64,000 nt of DNA from NCBI GenBank assembly GCA_964529795.1, contig CAZGXM010000002.1, positions 1 to 64,000 of the forward strand, written 5' to 3'. Below the pieces are notes generated by a model that ran no database searches, had not been told where the DNA came from, and worked only from the letters and a program-made list of their open reading frames with translations. A program made the position numbers and the translations under genes. Positions 33,471 through 42,566 of this stretch are shown piece after piece. Source of the DNA: CAZGXM01 sp964529795 (lineage in GTDB: Bacteria > Bacillota > JADQBR01). Positions within the stretch are counted from its first letter, which is position 1. Each line of letters starts with the position of its first letter.

Positions 33471-33989
33471 TTACCGGGAGACGCGGTGAATTTCCTGCAT
33501 AAAACCTTTCTGTCTGGTTAAAAACACCATTACTGCCAGGGAAAGCAGCAGTTCCGGTATCAGGTACGAGCCGTTATAAACCAGTGAATATACCCACACG
33601 TTCTGCCCTGCCGGGGTGTACTCGGCAAAAAAGATCACGCCGGATAAAACGTGGGCCAGACCCCGGGCCAGTGTGGCCACGGTAATTCCTAAATAGAAAT
33701 TCCTGCGCCACAGTCCGGCAAGTCCCAACAGCGTAAAGGCAACAGGATAATCCAATACCGCCTGCATTGGGTAATATATTTTCGCACCCAGCAGCAGCTG
33801 GCCAAGACCAAACAATAGCCCGCCCACCAGTCCGGTTCCAGTTCCCCAGCGAATGGCTAAAATAAATATGGGGATCATCTCCAAAGATACTGACCCTCCC
33901 TGGGGCATTTCAAAAATTTTTATCATATTCAGCGCCAAAGCCAAACCAACCAGCATTCCCGTTTCCACCAGCATTCTCACGTTTTTCAA
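33471..33989 (-). CDS. thiT: ECF thiamine transporter S component ThiT
   Basis: A membrane protein of about 172 residues with six helices. The family signature for thiamine binding, near EMPQGGSVSLEMIPIFILAIRWG, is present, with later LGLAGLWRRN and FFAEYTP segments. I place the start at TTG 33989 behind AAGGAGG; the longer frame begins inside the riboswitch. It supplies thiamine to a shared ECF energy-coupling module, whose genes are not in the window. Confidence 0.88.
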   Translation of the reverse strand: MKNVRMLVETGMLVGLALALNMIKIFEMPQGGSVSLEMIPIFILAIRWGTGTGLVGGLLFGLGQLLLGAKIYYPMQAVLDYPVAFTLLGLAGLWRRNFYLGITVATLARGLAHVLSGVIFFAEYTPAGQNVWVYSLVYNGSYLIPELLLSLAVMVFLTRQKGFMQEIHRVSR

Positions 33990-34021
33990 AGCAATTCCTC
34001 CTTTCTGCTCGCTAAAGCAAA

Positions 34022-34148
34022 ATACCGCAAACCACCTCAAGGTTTGCGGTATAATTGGCATTGTTCCGCTTTCCTCCGCTGGTATTACCCAGATCAGGTA
34101 CCAAGGGTCGGTGGCGCCGGCCACACTCTCAGCCCGTACGGCTCCCCT
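34022..34148 (-). promoter_or_regulatory. TPP riboswitch with terminator
   Basis: On the minus strand the aptamer reads GGGGAGCC, GGGCTGAGAGTG, ACCCTTGGTACCTGATC and TGGGTAATACCAGCGGAGG, the full THI-box consensus (34069-34148). A terminator follows: ATACCGCAAACC paired with GGTTTGCGGTAT (34052-34022) and TTTTGC. TPP binding should shut off thiT and thiN. Confidence 0.95.
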
Positions 34149-34321
34149 AGCGAGCATAATGTAAGTTTGTTTCTAGACATTGTTATGATAATACTATGTC
34201 GAGCTTAATGCAACTATAATTTGAATAATCGCTGCAGAAACAATTAATTTGTAGCAAGGGATTAAAATAACGTTACCTTTAGGGGAAGGTTGCATCACGG
34301 TCTATCACAAAATCCCAGCAT

Positions 34322-34717
34322 TCACTTTCCAATTAAATTGCTTCTTATAAAAGAAACAATTTCCTCAATCCTGCTTTCCGGGCCGAAGACCTCTGCAATT
34401 CCCGCTTTTTTCAAGGCGGGAATATCCTGAGGTGGAATAACTCCTCCCAAGAGCACCAGGACATCATCTAACCCTTTTTCCTTTAACAATCTTACGACTT
34501 TTGGACCTAGTGTGTTGTGATTTCCGCCCAAAGTGCTCAACCCGACAACGTCCGCATCCTCCTGTATCGCTGCCTCCACAATCTGCTCGGGAAACTGGTT
34601 GCCAAGGTAAACAACCTCCATGCCGTAGTCTCTCAACATCCTGGAGACAGCAACAGCCCCGCGCCAGTGGATGTCCAGTCCCAATTTTGCCATGACAACT
34701 TTTATTCTTTTATCCAT
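34322..34717 (-). CDS. Cobalamin-binding small subunit of an acyl-CoA mutase
   Basis: A 131-residue stand-alone B12-binding domain. It has the lower-ligand motif DXHXXG as LDIHWRG (residues 14-20), followed by GLSTLGGNH and VLLGGVIP of the flavodoxin-like fold. It binds adenosylcobalamin in the base-off/His-on state and pairs with the catalytic subunit encoded 28 bp upstream. A large subunit of 563 residues with a 131-residue small one is the two-chain arrangement of 2-hydroxyisobutyryl-CoA and isobutyryl-CoA mutases, unlike the single long chain of common methylmalonyl-CoA mutases. Confidence 0.88.
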   Translation of the reverse strand: MDKRIKVVMAKLGLDIHWRGAVAVSRMLRDYGMEVVYLGNQFPEQIVEAAIQEDADVVGLSTLGGNHNTLGPKVVRLLKEKGLDDVLVLLGGVIPPQDIPALKKAGIAEVFGPESRIEEIVSFIRSNLIGK

Positions 34718-34744
34718 GTTATTACCTCCAATTTACCTTTTTGG

Positions 34745-36436
34745 CTAAATTAACGGGAATTGCCACAGGCCAAATTCTTGACGAAAAATTTCTTCAATTT
34801 CACCTAATGTAGCATATAATTTTACTGCCTCTTTGACATACGGCATGATATTTTCATCAGAGTGGCATTTTGCTCGCAGTACTGCCAACGCATGGTCCAG
34901 TTTTTCCTGATCTCTTTTGGCCCGGAGCTCAGCCAGTTTTGCTTTCTGTCTGCTCTCGGTCTCGGGATACCTGAATACTTCGATATCAGGGACCTTTTTC
35001 TCTGTTGCCGGAAAATAGTTGACACCAACGATTTTTCTCTCGCCGTTCTCGATTGCCTTTTGCTGCTTATAGGCGAAGTCGGAAATTTCCTTATGCAGCC
35101 AACCGCTTTCAGTAACGGCTACAAGGCCGCCTTTTGCTTCAATTTCCGCAATGTAGTCACGAATTCGTTGGGCCATTTCCCGGGTAAGCTTTTCCACATA
35201 GTAGGAGCCGGCCAGAGGGTCAACGGTGCTGGTCACGTTGGTTTCCACCTGCAGGATCTGTTGGGTCCTCAATGATACCAGGGCAGCTTCCTCAGTAGGT
35301 GCTGAGTATGCCTCATCATAGGAATCGATGTGCAGGGACTGGGCACCTCCCAGTATTGCCGCCAAACCCTGGATGGCGGAACGGGCGATATTGTTAAGCG
35401 GCTCAACTGCCGTAAGTGTAATGCCTGCGGTCTGAACATGAAAGCGCATTAACTGTGACTTGGGATTCTTTGCCTTGAAACGGTGGCGCATTACTTCCTG
35501 AAAAACTATTCTTGATGCTCTGCACTTGGCAATCTCTTCAAAGAAGTCATTGCACAAATCCCAAAAGAAGGACATCCTTTTGGCAAAGGCATCGATATCA
35601 TTTCCTCTTCTGATAAGCTCTTCCGCTGTTGCAATAGCGTTAGCTAGAGCAATGGCTACTTCCTGTACAGCGCTGGTTCCTGCTTCCCGAAGGTTGTAGC
35701 CGTTATAACTGACAGGATTCCAGCGGGGGAGGTGCTTGGTGGCGTATTCAATTGCATCACACTGTAATCTGAATGAAGCCTTTGGAGGGATTATTTCCGG
35801 TGCACTGCCAATAGTGGTCTCCATCAGGAAGTCATTCTGGTTGGTACCGGAAAGCTTTTCCAAAGGTATTCCCCGCTGCTCAGCCATAACAATATACATT
35901 GCCATTAACACAACTGTGGTGCTGGGCATGTGAGTTACCACGGAGGAACTGATTTTATCTATCGGTACCTCGTCAAACAGTGCTTCCATATCCTCCAGGG
36001 AATCGATTGCCACCCCGCAAACTCCCACATTGCCTTCTGCTGCCGGGTCATCAGAGTTATACCCTCTAATGGTTGGCAGGTCAAAAACTATATTTACACC
36101 TGTTGCCCCGTTATCGAGCAGAAACTTTATCCTTTTGTTACAGTCTTCCGGAGCGCCAAATCCTGCCAGTTGGCGGACAGTAAACAACCTGCCCCTGTAC
36201 ATATTGGGATAAACCCCGCGGAGAAAGGGATTTTCACCGGGAAAGCCCACGTCCCGCTGGTAATTCATATCTTTCAAGTCTGCCGGTGTATATAAAATAT
36301 CAATGGGGATACCGGATTCCGTAAAATATTCCTTGTCTCCCACATTCCCTTTTAATGTTTTCTTAACCCAACGTTCTTTTTCTGCTTCAATTTGTTGGAT
36401 GGTCCCATCGTTAAACAACTTCTCATTGATTGACAT
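34745..36436 (-). CDS. Acyl-CoA mutase large subunit, non-canonical active site
   Basis: A 563-residue catalytic subunit of the methylmalonyl-CoA mutase family: TIM barrel with MYRGRLFTVRQLAGFG, SGTNQNDFLMET, HVQTAGITLTA and VDPLAGSYYVE. By eye alignment, L90 stands where methylmalonyl-CoA mutase has Tyr89, isobutyryl-CoA mutase Phe and hydroxyisobutyryl-CoA mutase Ile. G210 stands where they have Arg207 or Gln. N248 (SYNGYN) replaces the nearly invariant His244, while the catalytic Tyr is kept as Y247. Loss of the arginine argues against a free-carboxylate substrate such as methylmalonyl-CoA. It is cotranscribed with its B12 subunit and a two-subunit CoA transferase. The substrate is unknown; a branched monocarboxyl acyl-CoA is my inference. 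Confidence 0.87.
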   Translation of the reverse strand: MSINEKLFNDGTIQQIEAEKERWVKKTLKGNVGDKEYFTESGIPIDILYTPADLKDMNYQRDVGFPGENPFLRGVYPNMYRGRLFTVRQLAGFGAPEDCNKRIKFLLDNGATGVNIVFDLPTIRGYNSDDPAAEGNVGVCGVAIDSLEDMEALFDEVPIDKISSSVVTHMPSTTVVLMAMYIVMAEQRGIPLEKLSGTNQNDFLMETTIGSAPEIIPPKASFRLQCDAIEYATKHLPRWNPVSYNGYNLREAGTSAVQEVAIALANAIATAEELIRRGNDIDAFAKRMSFFWDLCNDFFEEIAKCRASRIVFQEVMRHRFKAKNPKSQLMRFHVQTAGITLTAVEPLNNIARSAIQGLAAILGGAQSLHIDSYDEAYSAPTEEAALVSLRTQQILQVETNVTSTVDPLAGSYYVEKLTREMAQRIRDYIAEIEAKGGLVAVTESGWLHKEISDFAYKQQKAIENGERKIVGVNYFPATEKKVPDIEVFRYPETESRQKAKLAELRAKRDQEKLDHALAVLRAKCHSDENIMPYVKEAVKLYATLGEIEEIFRQEFGLWQFPLI

Positions 36437-36515
36437 TCTTTACCCTCCCAAAAGTTATTCTGATTTGCCATTGACAGTAGTCATTTTAACTGCCGGCTTT
36501 GACGTTTTTTGCAGG

Positions 36516-37319
36516 TCAGTATTTCATGTAAATTCCTTCAGGGTCGACCTGCTGCCGCAGTATGGCAAGCTCCAGCTCTGTAGGCGGTTCCATGGGCTTT
36601 GCTTGAGAAACGTCAATATCAAAACCTGTTGCTTTGATAATATCTTCAAGCTGGATACCTAAATCAGTATAGTAGTGATCAACGTACATTTCCCGTGTCT
36701 GAGGGTGAAATTTCATCACACCCATGGTGGACACTACTGCATAGGGGCCTCCGCCAAGGCCAAGCTCGCTTCTATCCACCAGTGACTTGCCGTCAAAAGA
36801 ACGGCATTTCCATCCGGTGCTGGTAATGTAGTCAACCTGTTCCACAAACCGTCTTTTTTCATGGCTGATAATTATTATGGTCTTTCCGGCCAGCGCGGCA
36901 ATGTCACTGGCGCCACCGGACCCTTCCAGGCGAGTGCGCGGGTGATGGTAGTTGCCTATCACCGTGGAATTCAGGTTCCCGTATTTGTCCACCTGAGCTC
37001 CCCCGAGGAAACCAACATCAATTTTCCCGCTCTGCAGGAATTGGCCCATTACCTCTGCCGCCGTGGGTAGCCAACGGGTTTTATATACCGCTCTCGGGTC
37101 TGCTACGCAAAAAGGCAGGGATTGAGGCTGGCTGTCAAAGGCCACCGCTTCCATAATAATTACCATATTCTTGGCGTGAGTATATTTGGCAAGACTTGCA
37201 CCTACCAGGGGAAGCCCCGTTCCAACCAGGACCTTTTCCCCGTCATGCAGCAGCCTGCTTGAGGCAATTACCATCATTTCCAGTTGACTGTATTGATAAC
37301 TTCTGCTTTCTTCAGGCAC
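36516..37319 (-). CDS. CoA transferase, beta subunit (glutaconate CoA-transferase-like)
   Basis: A 267-residue family I CoA-transferase beta subunit with GTGLPLVGASLAKYTHA near the N-terminus, the IIMEAV segment where the catalytic Glu is expected, GFLGGAQVDKYGNLNSTVIG and EGSGGASDIAALAG. GTG 37319 directly follows the stop of the alpha gene and has GGAGGTGA upstream. With the alpha subunit it would load CoA onto the acid later rearranged by the mutase encoded next, or exchange the product. The acid is unknown. Confidence 0.82.
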   Translation of the reverse strand: MPEESRSYQYSQLEMMVIASSRLLHDGEKVLVGTGLPLVGASLAKYTHAKNMVIIMEAVAFDSQPQSLPFCVADPRAVYKTRWLPTAAEVMGQFLQSGKIDVGFLGGAQVDKYGNLNSTVIGNYHHPRTRLEGSGGASDIAALAGKTIIIISHEKRRFVEQVDYITSTGWKCRSFDGKSLVDRSELGLGGGPYAVVSTMGVMKFHPQTREMYVDHYYTDLGIQLEDIIKATGFDIDVSQAKPMEPPTELELAILRQQVDPEGIYMKY

Positions 37320-38318
37320 TTACGTCACCTCCTCGAGCTTATCAAGCCGTCTCCTGATATGGGGGTTATACCCTAGTACGGTGTTAGCTCTAAGTTGAAG
37401 CAGCTTTTTCAAGCCTACAAGCTGCAGGTAATCGTCGAAGCTTTTCATACCGTAAATCCACTTTTTACTCCAGGCATCCATTTTTTCCTGTTCCTTGGAG
37501 GCTTCCAGGTAATCCCTAAACCACCAGGGGTCATTGTCATAAAACCCTTGTAAAGCGGTGGGGTGGGCTCCGTAAGGAACTTCTACAATTGCATCAACCA
37601 CTTCCCCGGGAATGGTATTCAATTCAGGATTGTGCGCCATTGCTTCAGTAGGGACTATTCTTTCTGCGGACACAATGGTTACTTTTGAAGCAACTGCGGC
37701 GTAGTAGTCCAAAAATGCACCGCCGCTGATGCGAACAGTTCCGTCTTCGCCAACCTCTTGGGCGTGAATAAGACAAACATCCGGTCTCAGCGCCGGAATC
37801 AAAGCTACTGTTTCTCCTTCCCAAAAGGGGTCTTCCATCAGCACCACTTTCTTTTTAGGCACTTTCTCGTCCTTACCTCTCAGGGTTTTAAACCCGTCTA
37901 ATTCAGGATTGATAATATCTGACCCCTTTAAGGACTTGGTGGGAATAAACGGGATACCCATTGCCCCGGCAATAATCCTTAATGCGCCTGTGGCTACGGT
38001 CCAGTCATCATGAAAAAATGTCCCTTTGTACCGTTGCTCTTCCATCCTGCGCCTGAAATTGTAAGGGTGACCAAAGACTTCGTGGCCGATATAATTGCTT
38101 TCTGTTTTGGAAATACAACCGCAACCAATCAACAAGTCGATCTCTGGCCCCCCGGGGTTTGCTACCAGGTGTAGTTCTTTCTTTCTGCTTTTGATAATCT
38201 CATAAACCATGGCCATGGGTTTGCGTACCACGGTCCATCCGCCAGTCCATAACCTGTCACCGTCTTTTAAAAATTCGGGGACATCTTGCAAGGATATCCT
38301 TTTGTTTTTTTCCGTCAT
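37320..38318 (-). CDS. CoA transferase, alpha subunit (glutaconate CoA-transferase-like)
   Basis: A 332-residue alpha subunit with DGDRLWTGGWTVVRKPMAMV near the N-terminus, LVANPGGPEIDLLIGCG, and a C-terminal part LIHAQEVGEDGTVRISGG. I set the start at ATG 38318 behind GGGAGGGG, since the longer frame (to 38402) runs over the promoter. It is the first gene of the minus-strand operon with the beta subunit and both mutase subunits. A -24/-12 promoter candidate lies 53 bp upstream and a sigma-54 activator gene follows next on the same strand upstream. Confidence 0.82.
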   Translation of the reverse strand: MTEKNKRISLQDVPEFLKDGDRLWTGGWTVVRKPMAMVYEIIKSRKKELHLVANPGGPEIDLLIGCGCISKTESNYIGHEVFGHPYNFRRRMEEQRYKGTFFHDDWTVATGALRIIAGAMGIPFIPTKSLKGSDIINPELDGFKTLRGKDEKVPKKKVVLMEDPFWEGETVALIPALRPDVCLIHAQEVGEDGTVRISGGAFLDYYAAVASKVTIVSAERIVPTEAMAHNPELNTIPGEVVDAIVEVPYGAHPTALQGFYDNDPWWFRDYLEASKEQEKMDAWSKKWIYGMKSFDDYLQLVGLKKLLQLRANTVLGYNPHIRRRLDKLEEVT

Positions 38319-38370
38319 CTCAACCCCTCCCGGGCAAACCTTGGCATTTCGACTAGGCAATAAATTTAAC

Positions 38371-38385
38371 TCAATAAGGTTGCCA
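38371..38385 (-). promoter_or_regulatory. Sigma-54 promoter candidate of the CoA-transferase/mutase operon
   Basis: On the minus strand TGGCAACCTTATTGA has the GG and G of the -24 and -12 elements at the required 12-bp distance; the -12 element is TTGA instead of TTGC. Direct repeats TCAGAATTG/TCTGAATTC at about 38443-38460 may be activator sites. Confidence 0.6.
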
Positions 38386-38466
38386 AAGCACTTTATGACC
38401 AATTATTGCTTTTGATATAAAATAGTGCAAATAACGCGCCATATCAGAATTGTCTGAATTCAAGCC

Positions 38467-38506
38467 ATAAAAAACCGCTGGTGTTACAAAAATGCATCAC
38501 CTGCGG
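38467..38506 (-). terminator. Terminator of the minus-strand activator gene
   Basis: CCGCAGGTG and CACCAGCGG (38506-38498 and 38483-38475 on the minus strand) pair with one mismatch and are followed by TTTTTTAT. Confidence 0.75.
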
Positions 38507-38589
38507 CTAATGCAAAGAGGCTATATTCTTTTTGATTATGCTTATTTCAACGCTGATACAAAACCGTAACACCATGATGCAGTCCCGTA

Positions 38590-40329
38590 TCATATGAAGT
38601 CTTTTTCGGCATACTTTTGTAGTTTGCGAGAAACAGTTGCCTGGCTTACTCCCAGTTTTCGTGCTGCTGCCCTGGTGCTGCCGCATTCCTGGTAAGTTTT
38701 GAGAATAATTTCTTTTTCCTTTTCCATCAGGATTTCTTTAAGAGACTTGGTGGAGGCAATTACCGGATTTATACTGTTAATAATTTCATCGCTGATAAGC
38801 TCAATATCTAAATTGAGACCTTGGCTCAGCACTACCAGGCGTTCAATTGTATTCTCAAGTTCTCTGACATTTCCCGGCCAATCGTAGGTCATTAGCTTGG
38901 CAACCATACCTTCAGGAAGCCTTTTCCTAAAACCATACTTTTGATTGAACCTTTGTAAAAAGTGGCCGACGAGGCTGGGGATGTCTTCTTTTCTGGCCCT
39001 TAAAGGGGGCAGGCTTATTTTGATAACATTTAACCTGTAGAAAAGGTCTTCGCGGAACCGACCTTCGTCAACCATACTCTTCAGGTCTTTGTTTGTTGCA
39101 GAAACCACCCGCACGTCAACCGCTATTTCCTGGTTGCCGCCAACACGCCGAATCTTTTTTTCCTGTATCGCTCTAAGCAGTTTTACCTGCATTTCCAGGG
39201 GCATTTCCCCGATTTCGTCCAAAAACAGCGTCCCACCCTTGGCGGCATCAAACAAACCGATTTTTCCTTTTTTATCCGCCCCGGTAAAAGCCCCTGGTAC
39301 GTACCCGAATAACTCAGACTCCAATAATGCCGCCGGTAACGCGCCGCAGTTTACTGCAATGAAAGGGCCGTCTTTTCTCTGGCTGTTCCGGTGCACCATT
39401 TTTGCGACCATTTCCTTACCGGTGCCGGTTTCACCGCAGATTAGGATGTTTGATTCCACCTGGGCTGCCTGAATTACAAGCTCAACTACTTTTTTCATCT
39501 TGGCGCTTTCACCAATTAAATCTCCTTGAAACTCTTTAGCTCTTAATCTTTGCAACTCTGTCTCGTAACGCGTTGTTAATTCCTGAAACTTTTTAATTTC
39601 TTCCTTAAGGTTATTCAACTCCGTCATATCTCTTATATTGGCAACAATACGTATAAGTTTTCCATTACTGTTAAAAACCGGACGGCCTGTAAGCAGTACT
39701 TCTTTTCCCCTGATGTTCAGGCACAGGTTTTTCGGTTTTAAGTCTTTCATGACATGCTTGCTCACTAAATCCGGCAGGTAGCCCTGTTTCTTCAACTGCA
39801 TTGCCGGTTTGCCGACAAATTCCTGAGCTTTTATCCCGACAATTTTTTCGTAGGCTTCATTCATGCGCAGCAGTATGCCGTTCCCGTCTAGGCTGACCAA
39901 ACCATCGGCGCTGAGGTTGATAATGTCATTTAATTCTTTATTTGTTTCTTCAATAGCATCAATTTTTTCTTCAGCCGCTTTTGTCTTTGTCAGGTCTTTT
40001 AGTATCACTAAACAGGTACCTGTGTCAAGAGGTATTATATTTGCTGTAAAATACTGTTTTGACAATGAAATTTCAACGTTTAATCTGGGATATTGCTGCA
40101 TTAACGCTCCTTTTATATCCAGTTGCTCCAGTAACCGGTACAAGTGATTTGCAGCAATGCCTTCTTTGGACAATCTTTTTCTTAATTTATTTGCTTGAGG
40201 GTTGGCATCAATAATTTTTAAAGAAGCATCCACGAGCAATTTGCAATCAAAACTATTTTCCCAAAGGATGCGCCAGGAGGTATTTTCACCGGAGAATATA
40301 GGCTCTGCATTAAAGTTATTTGTTTCCAA
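38590..40329 (-). CDS. Sigma-54-dependent transcriptional activator with PAS domains
   Basis: A 579-residue enhancer-binding protein. An N-terminal sensory part with PAS-like segments (about 20-110 and 130-245) precedes a short coiled coil. The AAA+ domain has GETGTGKE, the sigma-54 contact loop GAFTGA and LFLDEIGEMP. A C-terminal TyrR/Fis-type helix-turn-helix reads TRAAARKLGVSQATVSRKL. The start is TTG 40329 after GGGGGGAT. It lies directly upstream of the CoA-transferase/mutase operon on the same strand and is its likely activator, probably sensing an acid or acyl-CoA. Confidence 0.9.
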   Translation of the reverse strand: METNNFNAEPIFSGENTSWRILWENSFDCKLLVDASLKIIDANPQANKLRKRLSKEGIAANHLYRLLEQLDIKGALMQQYPRLNVEISLSKQYFTANIIPLDTGTCLVILKDLTKTKAAEEKIDAIEETNKELNDIINLSADGLVSLDGNGILLRMNEAYEKIVGIKAQEFVGKPAMQLKKQGYLPDLVSKHVMKDLKPKNLCLNIRGKEVLLTGRPVFNSNGKLIRIVANIRDMTELNNLKEEIKKFQELTTRYETELQRLRAKEFQGDLIGESAKMKKVVELVIQAAQVESNILICGETGTGKEMVAKMVHRNSQRKDGPFIAVNCGALPAALLESELFGYVPGAFTGADKKGKIGLFDAAKGGTLFLDEIGEMPLEMQVKLLRAIQEKKIRRVGGNQEIAVDVRVVSATNKDLKSMVDEGRFREDLFYRLNVIKISLPPLRARKEDIPSLVGHFLQRFNQKYGFRKRLPEGMVAKLMTYDWPGNVRELENTIERLVVLSQGLNLDIELISDEIINSINPVIASTKSLKEILMEKEKEIILKTYQECGSTRAAARKLGVSQATVSRKLQKYAEKDFI

Positions 40330-40543
40330 CTGTTATCCCCCCAAACTTGTTAAGCTTTCGCATAGTATGTTTTATTCAAGTTCAACATTTCGAGGATATA
40401 TTCCTGTATTTCTTTGTCAAAGACTGAAAAAAGCGATCCTTTCTCGTTGATGTTGACGTTGGGCTTGATTTATCCTATGATTCCAATAAAGAGTGAAAAA
40501 AATTACGTCAAGTTTTAAAAGTATTCCTTTTTGGAGGTGTCTC

Positions 40544-42265
40544 ATGCTTGCAACCCAACGGTCCTTTCAATTAGAGGCAGCTCTTAATGCTGCTTATAAT
40601 GCTATTATTATCATTGATAGAGATGCCAAAGTTATTTTTGCTAACCGTGCTGCAGAGGAAATCATCGGGATTCCTGTTATAAAAATACTGTGGAAGCATA
40701 TAAAGGACGTAGTGCCCAATACCCAGTTAGATAAAGTTCTTGTTGACGGCAAACCTAGCCTGCATAACAGGGTAACTATTAATGAGCATGTTATCATTAC
40801 CAACCGCACACCTATTTTACGGGATGGGGAGGTTGTTGGTGCAGTAGCGGTATTTCAGGATATCACCAAGCTGCAGAAGGCACTCAAAGAGTTGGATAGT
40901 GCTCGTGATATGTTGGCTATGCTGGAAACTGGTTTGGAACATGTTTCTGATGGGATAGTGATGGTGGATAAAGAAGGTCATATTACGATGATGACTGACG
41001 CTTATGCCCGGTTTCTCGGTGTGGATCTTGACGAAGTTGTTGGCAAACATGTGACGGAAGTTATTGAGAACACCCGGATGCATATTGTACTTAAGACTGG
41101 AAAGGCGGAAATAGGTGAAATACAACGCATTAAAGGCAGGGATACGGTGGTGATGCGTATTCCAATTAAAAGCAGCGGTGAAGTCATTGGCGGTATCGGA
41201 CAGGTAATGTTCCAGGATGTTTCTGATCTGAAAAAATTGGCTGAACGGCTGCATCTTGCCGAAAGCAAATTAGAATATTATAAACAGGAATACAAGCGGT
41301 GGCAGCGGTCTCGTTATAACTTTTCCAGCATTGTTGGCGAGAGTTCCCAGATCACCTTGGCAAAAGAGCTTGCTCAGCGCGTGGCAAAAAGTCGTTCCAC
41401 TGTTCTTATTCAAGGGGAAAGCGGTACGGGTAAGGAACTGCTTGCCCATGCAATTCACGGGGCCAGCCCGCGGCAGGAGCAGGCCTTCATCAGGGTAAAC
41501 TGCGCCGCAATCCCTAAAGACTTACTGGAAGCCGAGCTGTTTGGTTATGAAGAGGGGGCGTTTACCGGGGCCAAAAAGGGCGGGAAGCCGGGTAAAATCA
41601 AGCTGGCAGATAAAGGTACTATCTTTCTCGATGAAATTGGTGATATGCCAATGGAGATGCAGATGAAACTGCTCCGGGTGTTGCAGGAAAGGGAAGTGGA
41701 AAAGATAGGTTCAACGGCAGTGGAAAAAGTTGATATCCGTGTAATCGCTGCTACAAACAGGGATCTTCAGCGAATGGTAGCTGAAGGTACGTTTCGCAAA
41801 GACCTTTATTACCGTTTGAATGTAGTTAATATTTATCTGCCCCCGTTAAGAGAACATCCTGAGGATATTCCTCTTTTAATGCGGCGCTTGATAGAAAAGC
41901 TTAACCGTGACTTGGGTACGGCGGTAAGTGGTGTGAGCGCTGAGGTGGAGGAATTGTTCCTCAAGTACAACTGGCCGGGTAATGTAAGAGAGCTGGAGAA
42001 CATTTTGGAGAGGGCAATGAACGTTATGGAGGGGTCGGTGATTAAGCTCAAGGACCTGCCTATCTACCTGCAGGATTATGAACTTACCGGTAGCTCACAA
42101 ATTGTGGGCGAAACTCTAGAACAGGAGTTGGAGTTAGCCGAGAAACGTGCTATCAAACGTGCACTAAAATATGCCAAGGGAAATAAAAACAAGGCTGCCA
42201 AATTACTTAACATTCACCGGGCCACCCTTTACCGGAAAATAGAAAAGTACCAGCTGGATGTGTAG
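40544..42265 (+). CDS. Sigma-54-dependent transcriptional activator with PAS domains
   Basis: A 573-residue enhancer-binding protein with two PAS domains (about 5-115 and 120-235). The AAA+ domain has GESGTGKE, GAFTGAKKGG and IFLDEIGDMP. The Fis-type helix-turn-helix is GNKNKAAKLLNIHRATLYRKI. I chose ATG 40544 after GGAGGTG. It is divergent from the other activator and directly upstream of the CoA-transferase/TRAP gene run, which starts with a near-consensus sigma-54 promoter; it probably activates that promoter. Confidence 0.9.
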   Translation: MLATQRSFQLEAALNAAYNAIIIIDRDAKVIFANRAAEEIIGIPVIKILWKHIKDVVPNTQLDKVLVDGKPSLHNRVTINEHVIITNRTPILRDGEVVGAVAVFQDITKLQKALKELDSARDMLAMLETGLEHVSDGIVMVDKEGHITMMTDAYARFLGVDLDEVVGKHVTEVIENTRMHIVLKTGKAEIGEIQRIKGRDTVVMRIPIKSSGEVIGGIGQVMFQDVSDLKKLAERLHLAESKLEYYKQEYKRWQRSRYNFSSIVGESSQITLAKELAQRVAKSRSTVLIQGESGTGKELLAHAIHGASPRQEQAFIRVNCAAIPKDLLEAELFGYEEGAFTGAKKGGKPGKIKLADKGTIFLDEIGDMPMEMQMKLLRVLQEREVEKIGSTAVEKVDIRVIAATNRDLQRMVAEGTFRKDLYYRLNVVNIYLPPLREHPEDIPLLMRRLIEKLNRDLGTAVSGVSAEVEELFLKYNWPGNVRELENILERAMNVMEGSVIKLKDLPIYLQDYELTGSSQIVGETLEQELELAEKRAIKRALKYAKGNKNKAAKLLNIHRATLYRKIEKYQLDV

Positions 42266-42272
42266 CTTAGCC

Positions 42273-42284
42273 GCGACATGTCGC
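42273..42284. promoter_or_regulatory. 12-bp palindrome, possible activator site
   Basis: GCGACATGTCGC is a perfect palindrome about 215 bp upstream of the -24/-12 promoter, in the distance range of an upstream activating sequence. It starts 8 bp after the activator stop. Between it and the promoter I see nothing else definite. Confidence 0.4.
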
Positions 42285-42488
42285 CTTGGTGCGAAGATTG
42301 GTGACTGGGTTGGTATACCAGGTGTTGTTTTTCATAATAACACTAACGCTGTCGCGCGATTGCAACAATAAGGCCAGGCTAATTTATATGAAATTTAAAT
42401 GACAACTATTAATTTAAATTAATTTAAATGATGCAGAGCAAGCGATGGCGTCATTTGTTTTTAGAAGGAACTTTACTTTTTGAAAAAG

Positions 42489-42504
42489 TGGCATAAATTT
42501 TGCT
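42489..42504 (+). promoter_or_regulatory. Sigma-54 promoter of the CoA-transferase/TRAP operon
   Basis: TGGCAT, five bases, TTGCT: both -24 GG and -12 GC are in place at exact spacing. It lies about 63 bp before the first gene. Confidence 0.85.
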
Positions 42505-42566
42505 TTATTTAAAAGTTCGACAGAAAGTTCAGTAAAAAGCCAATAACATTTAAAAGGAGGGTAACG

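Noticed and set aside
34745..36436. Annotation as methylmalonyl-CoA mutase
   Set aside because: The carboxylate-binding arginine and two further pocket residues are replaced, and the two-chain format differs, so only the general mutase family is claimed.
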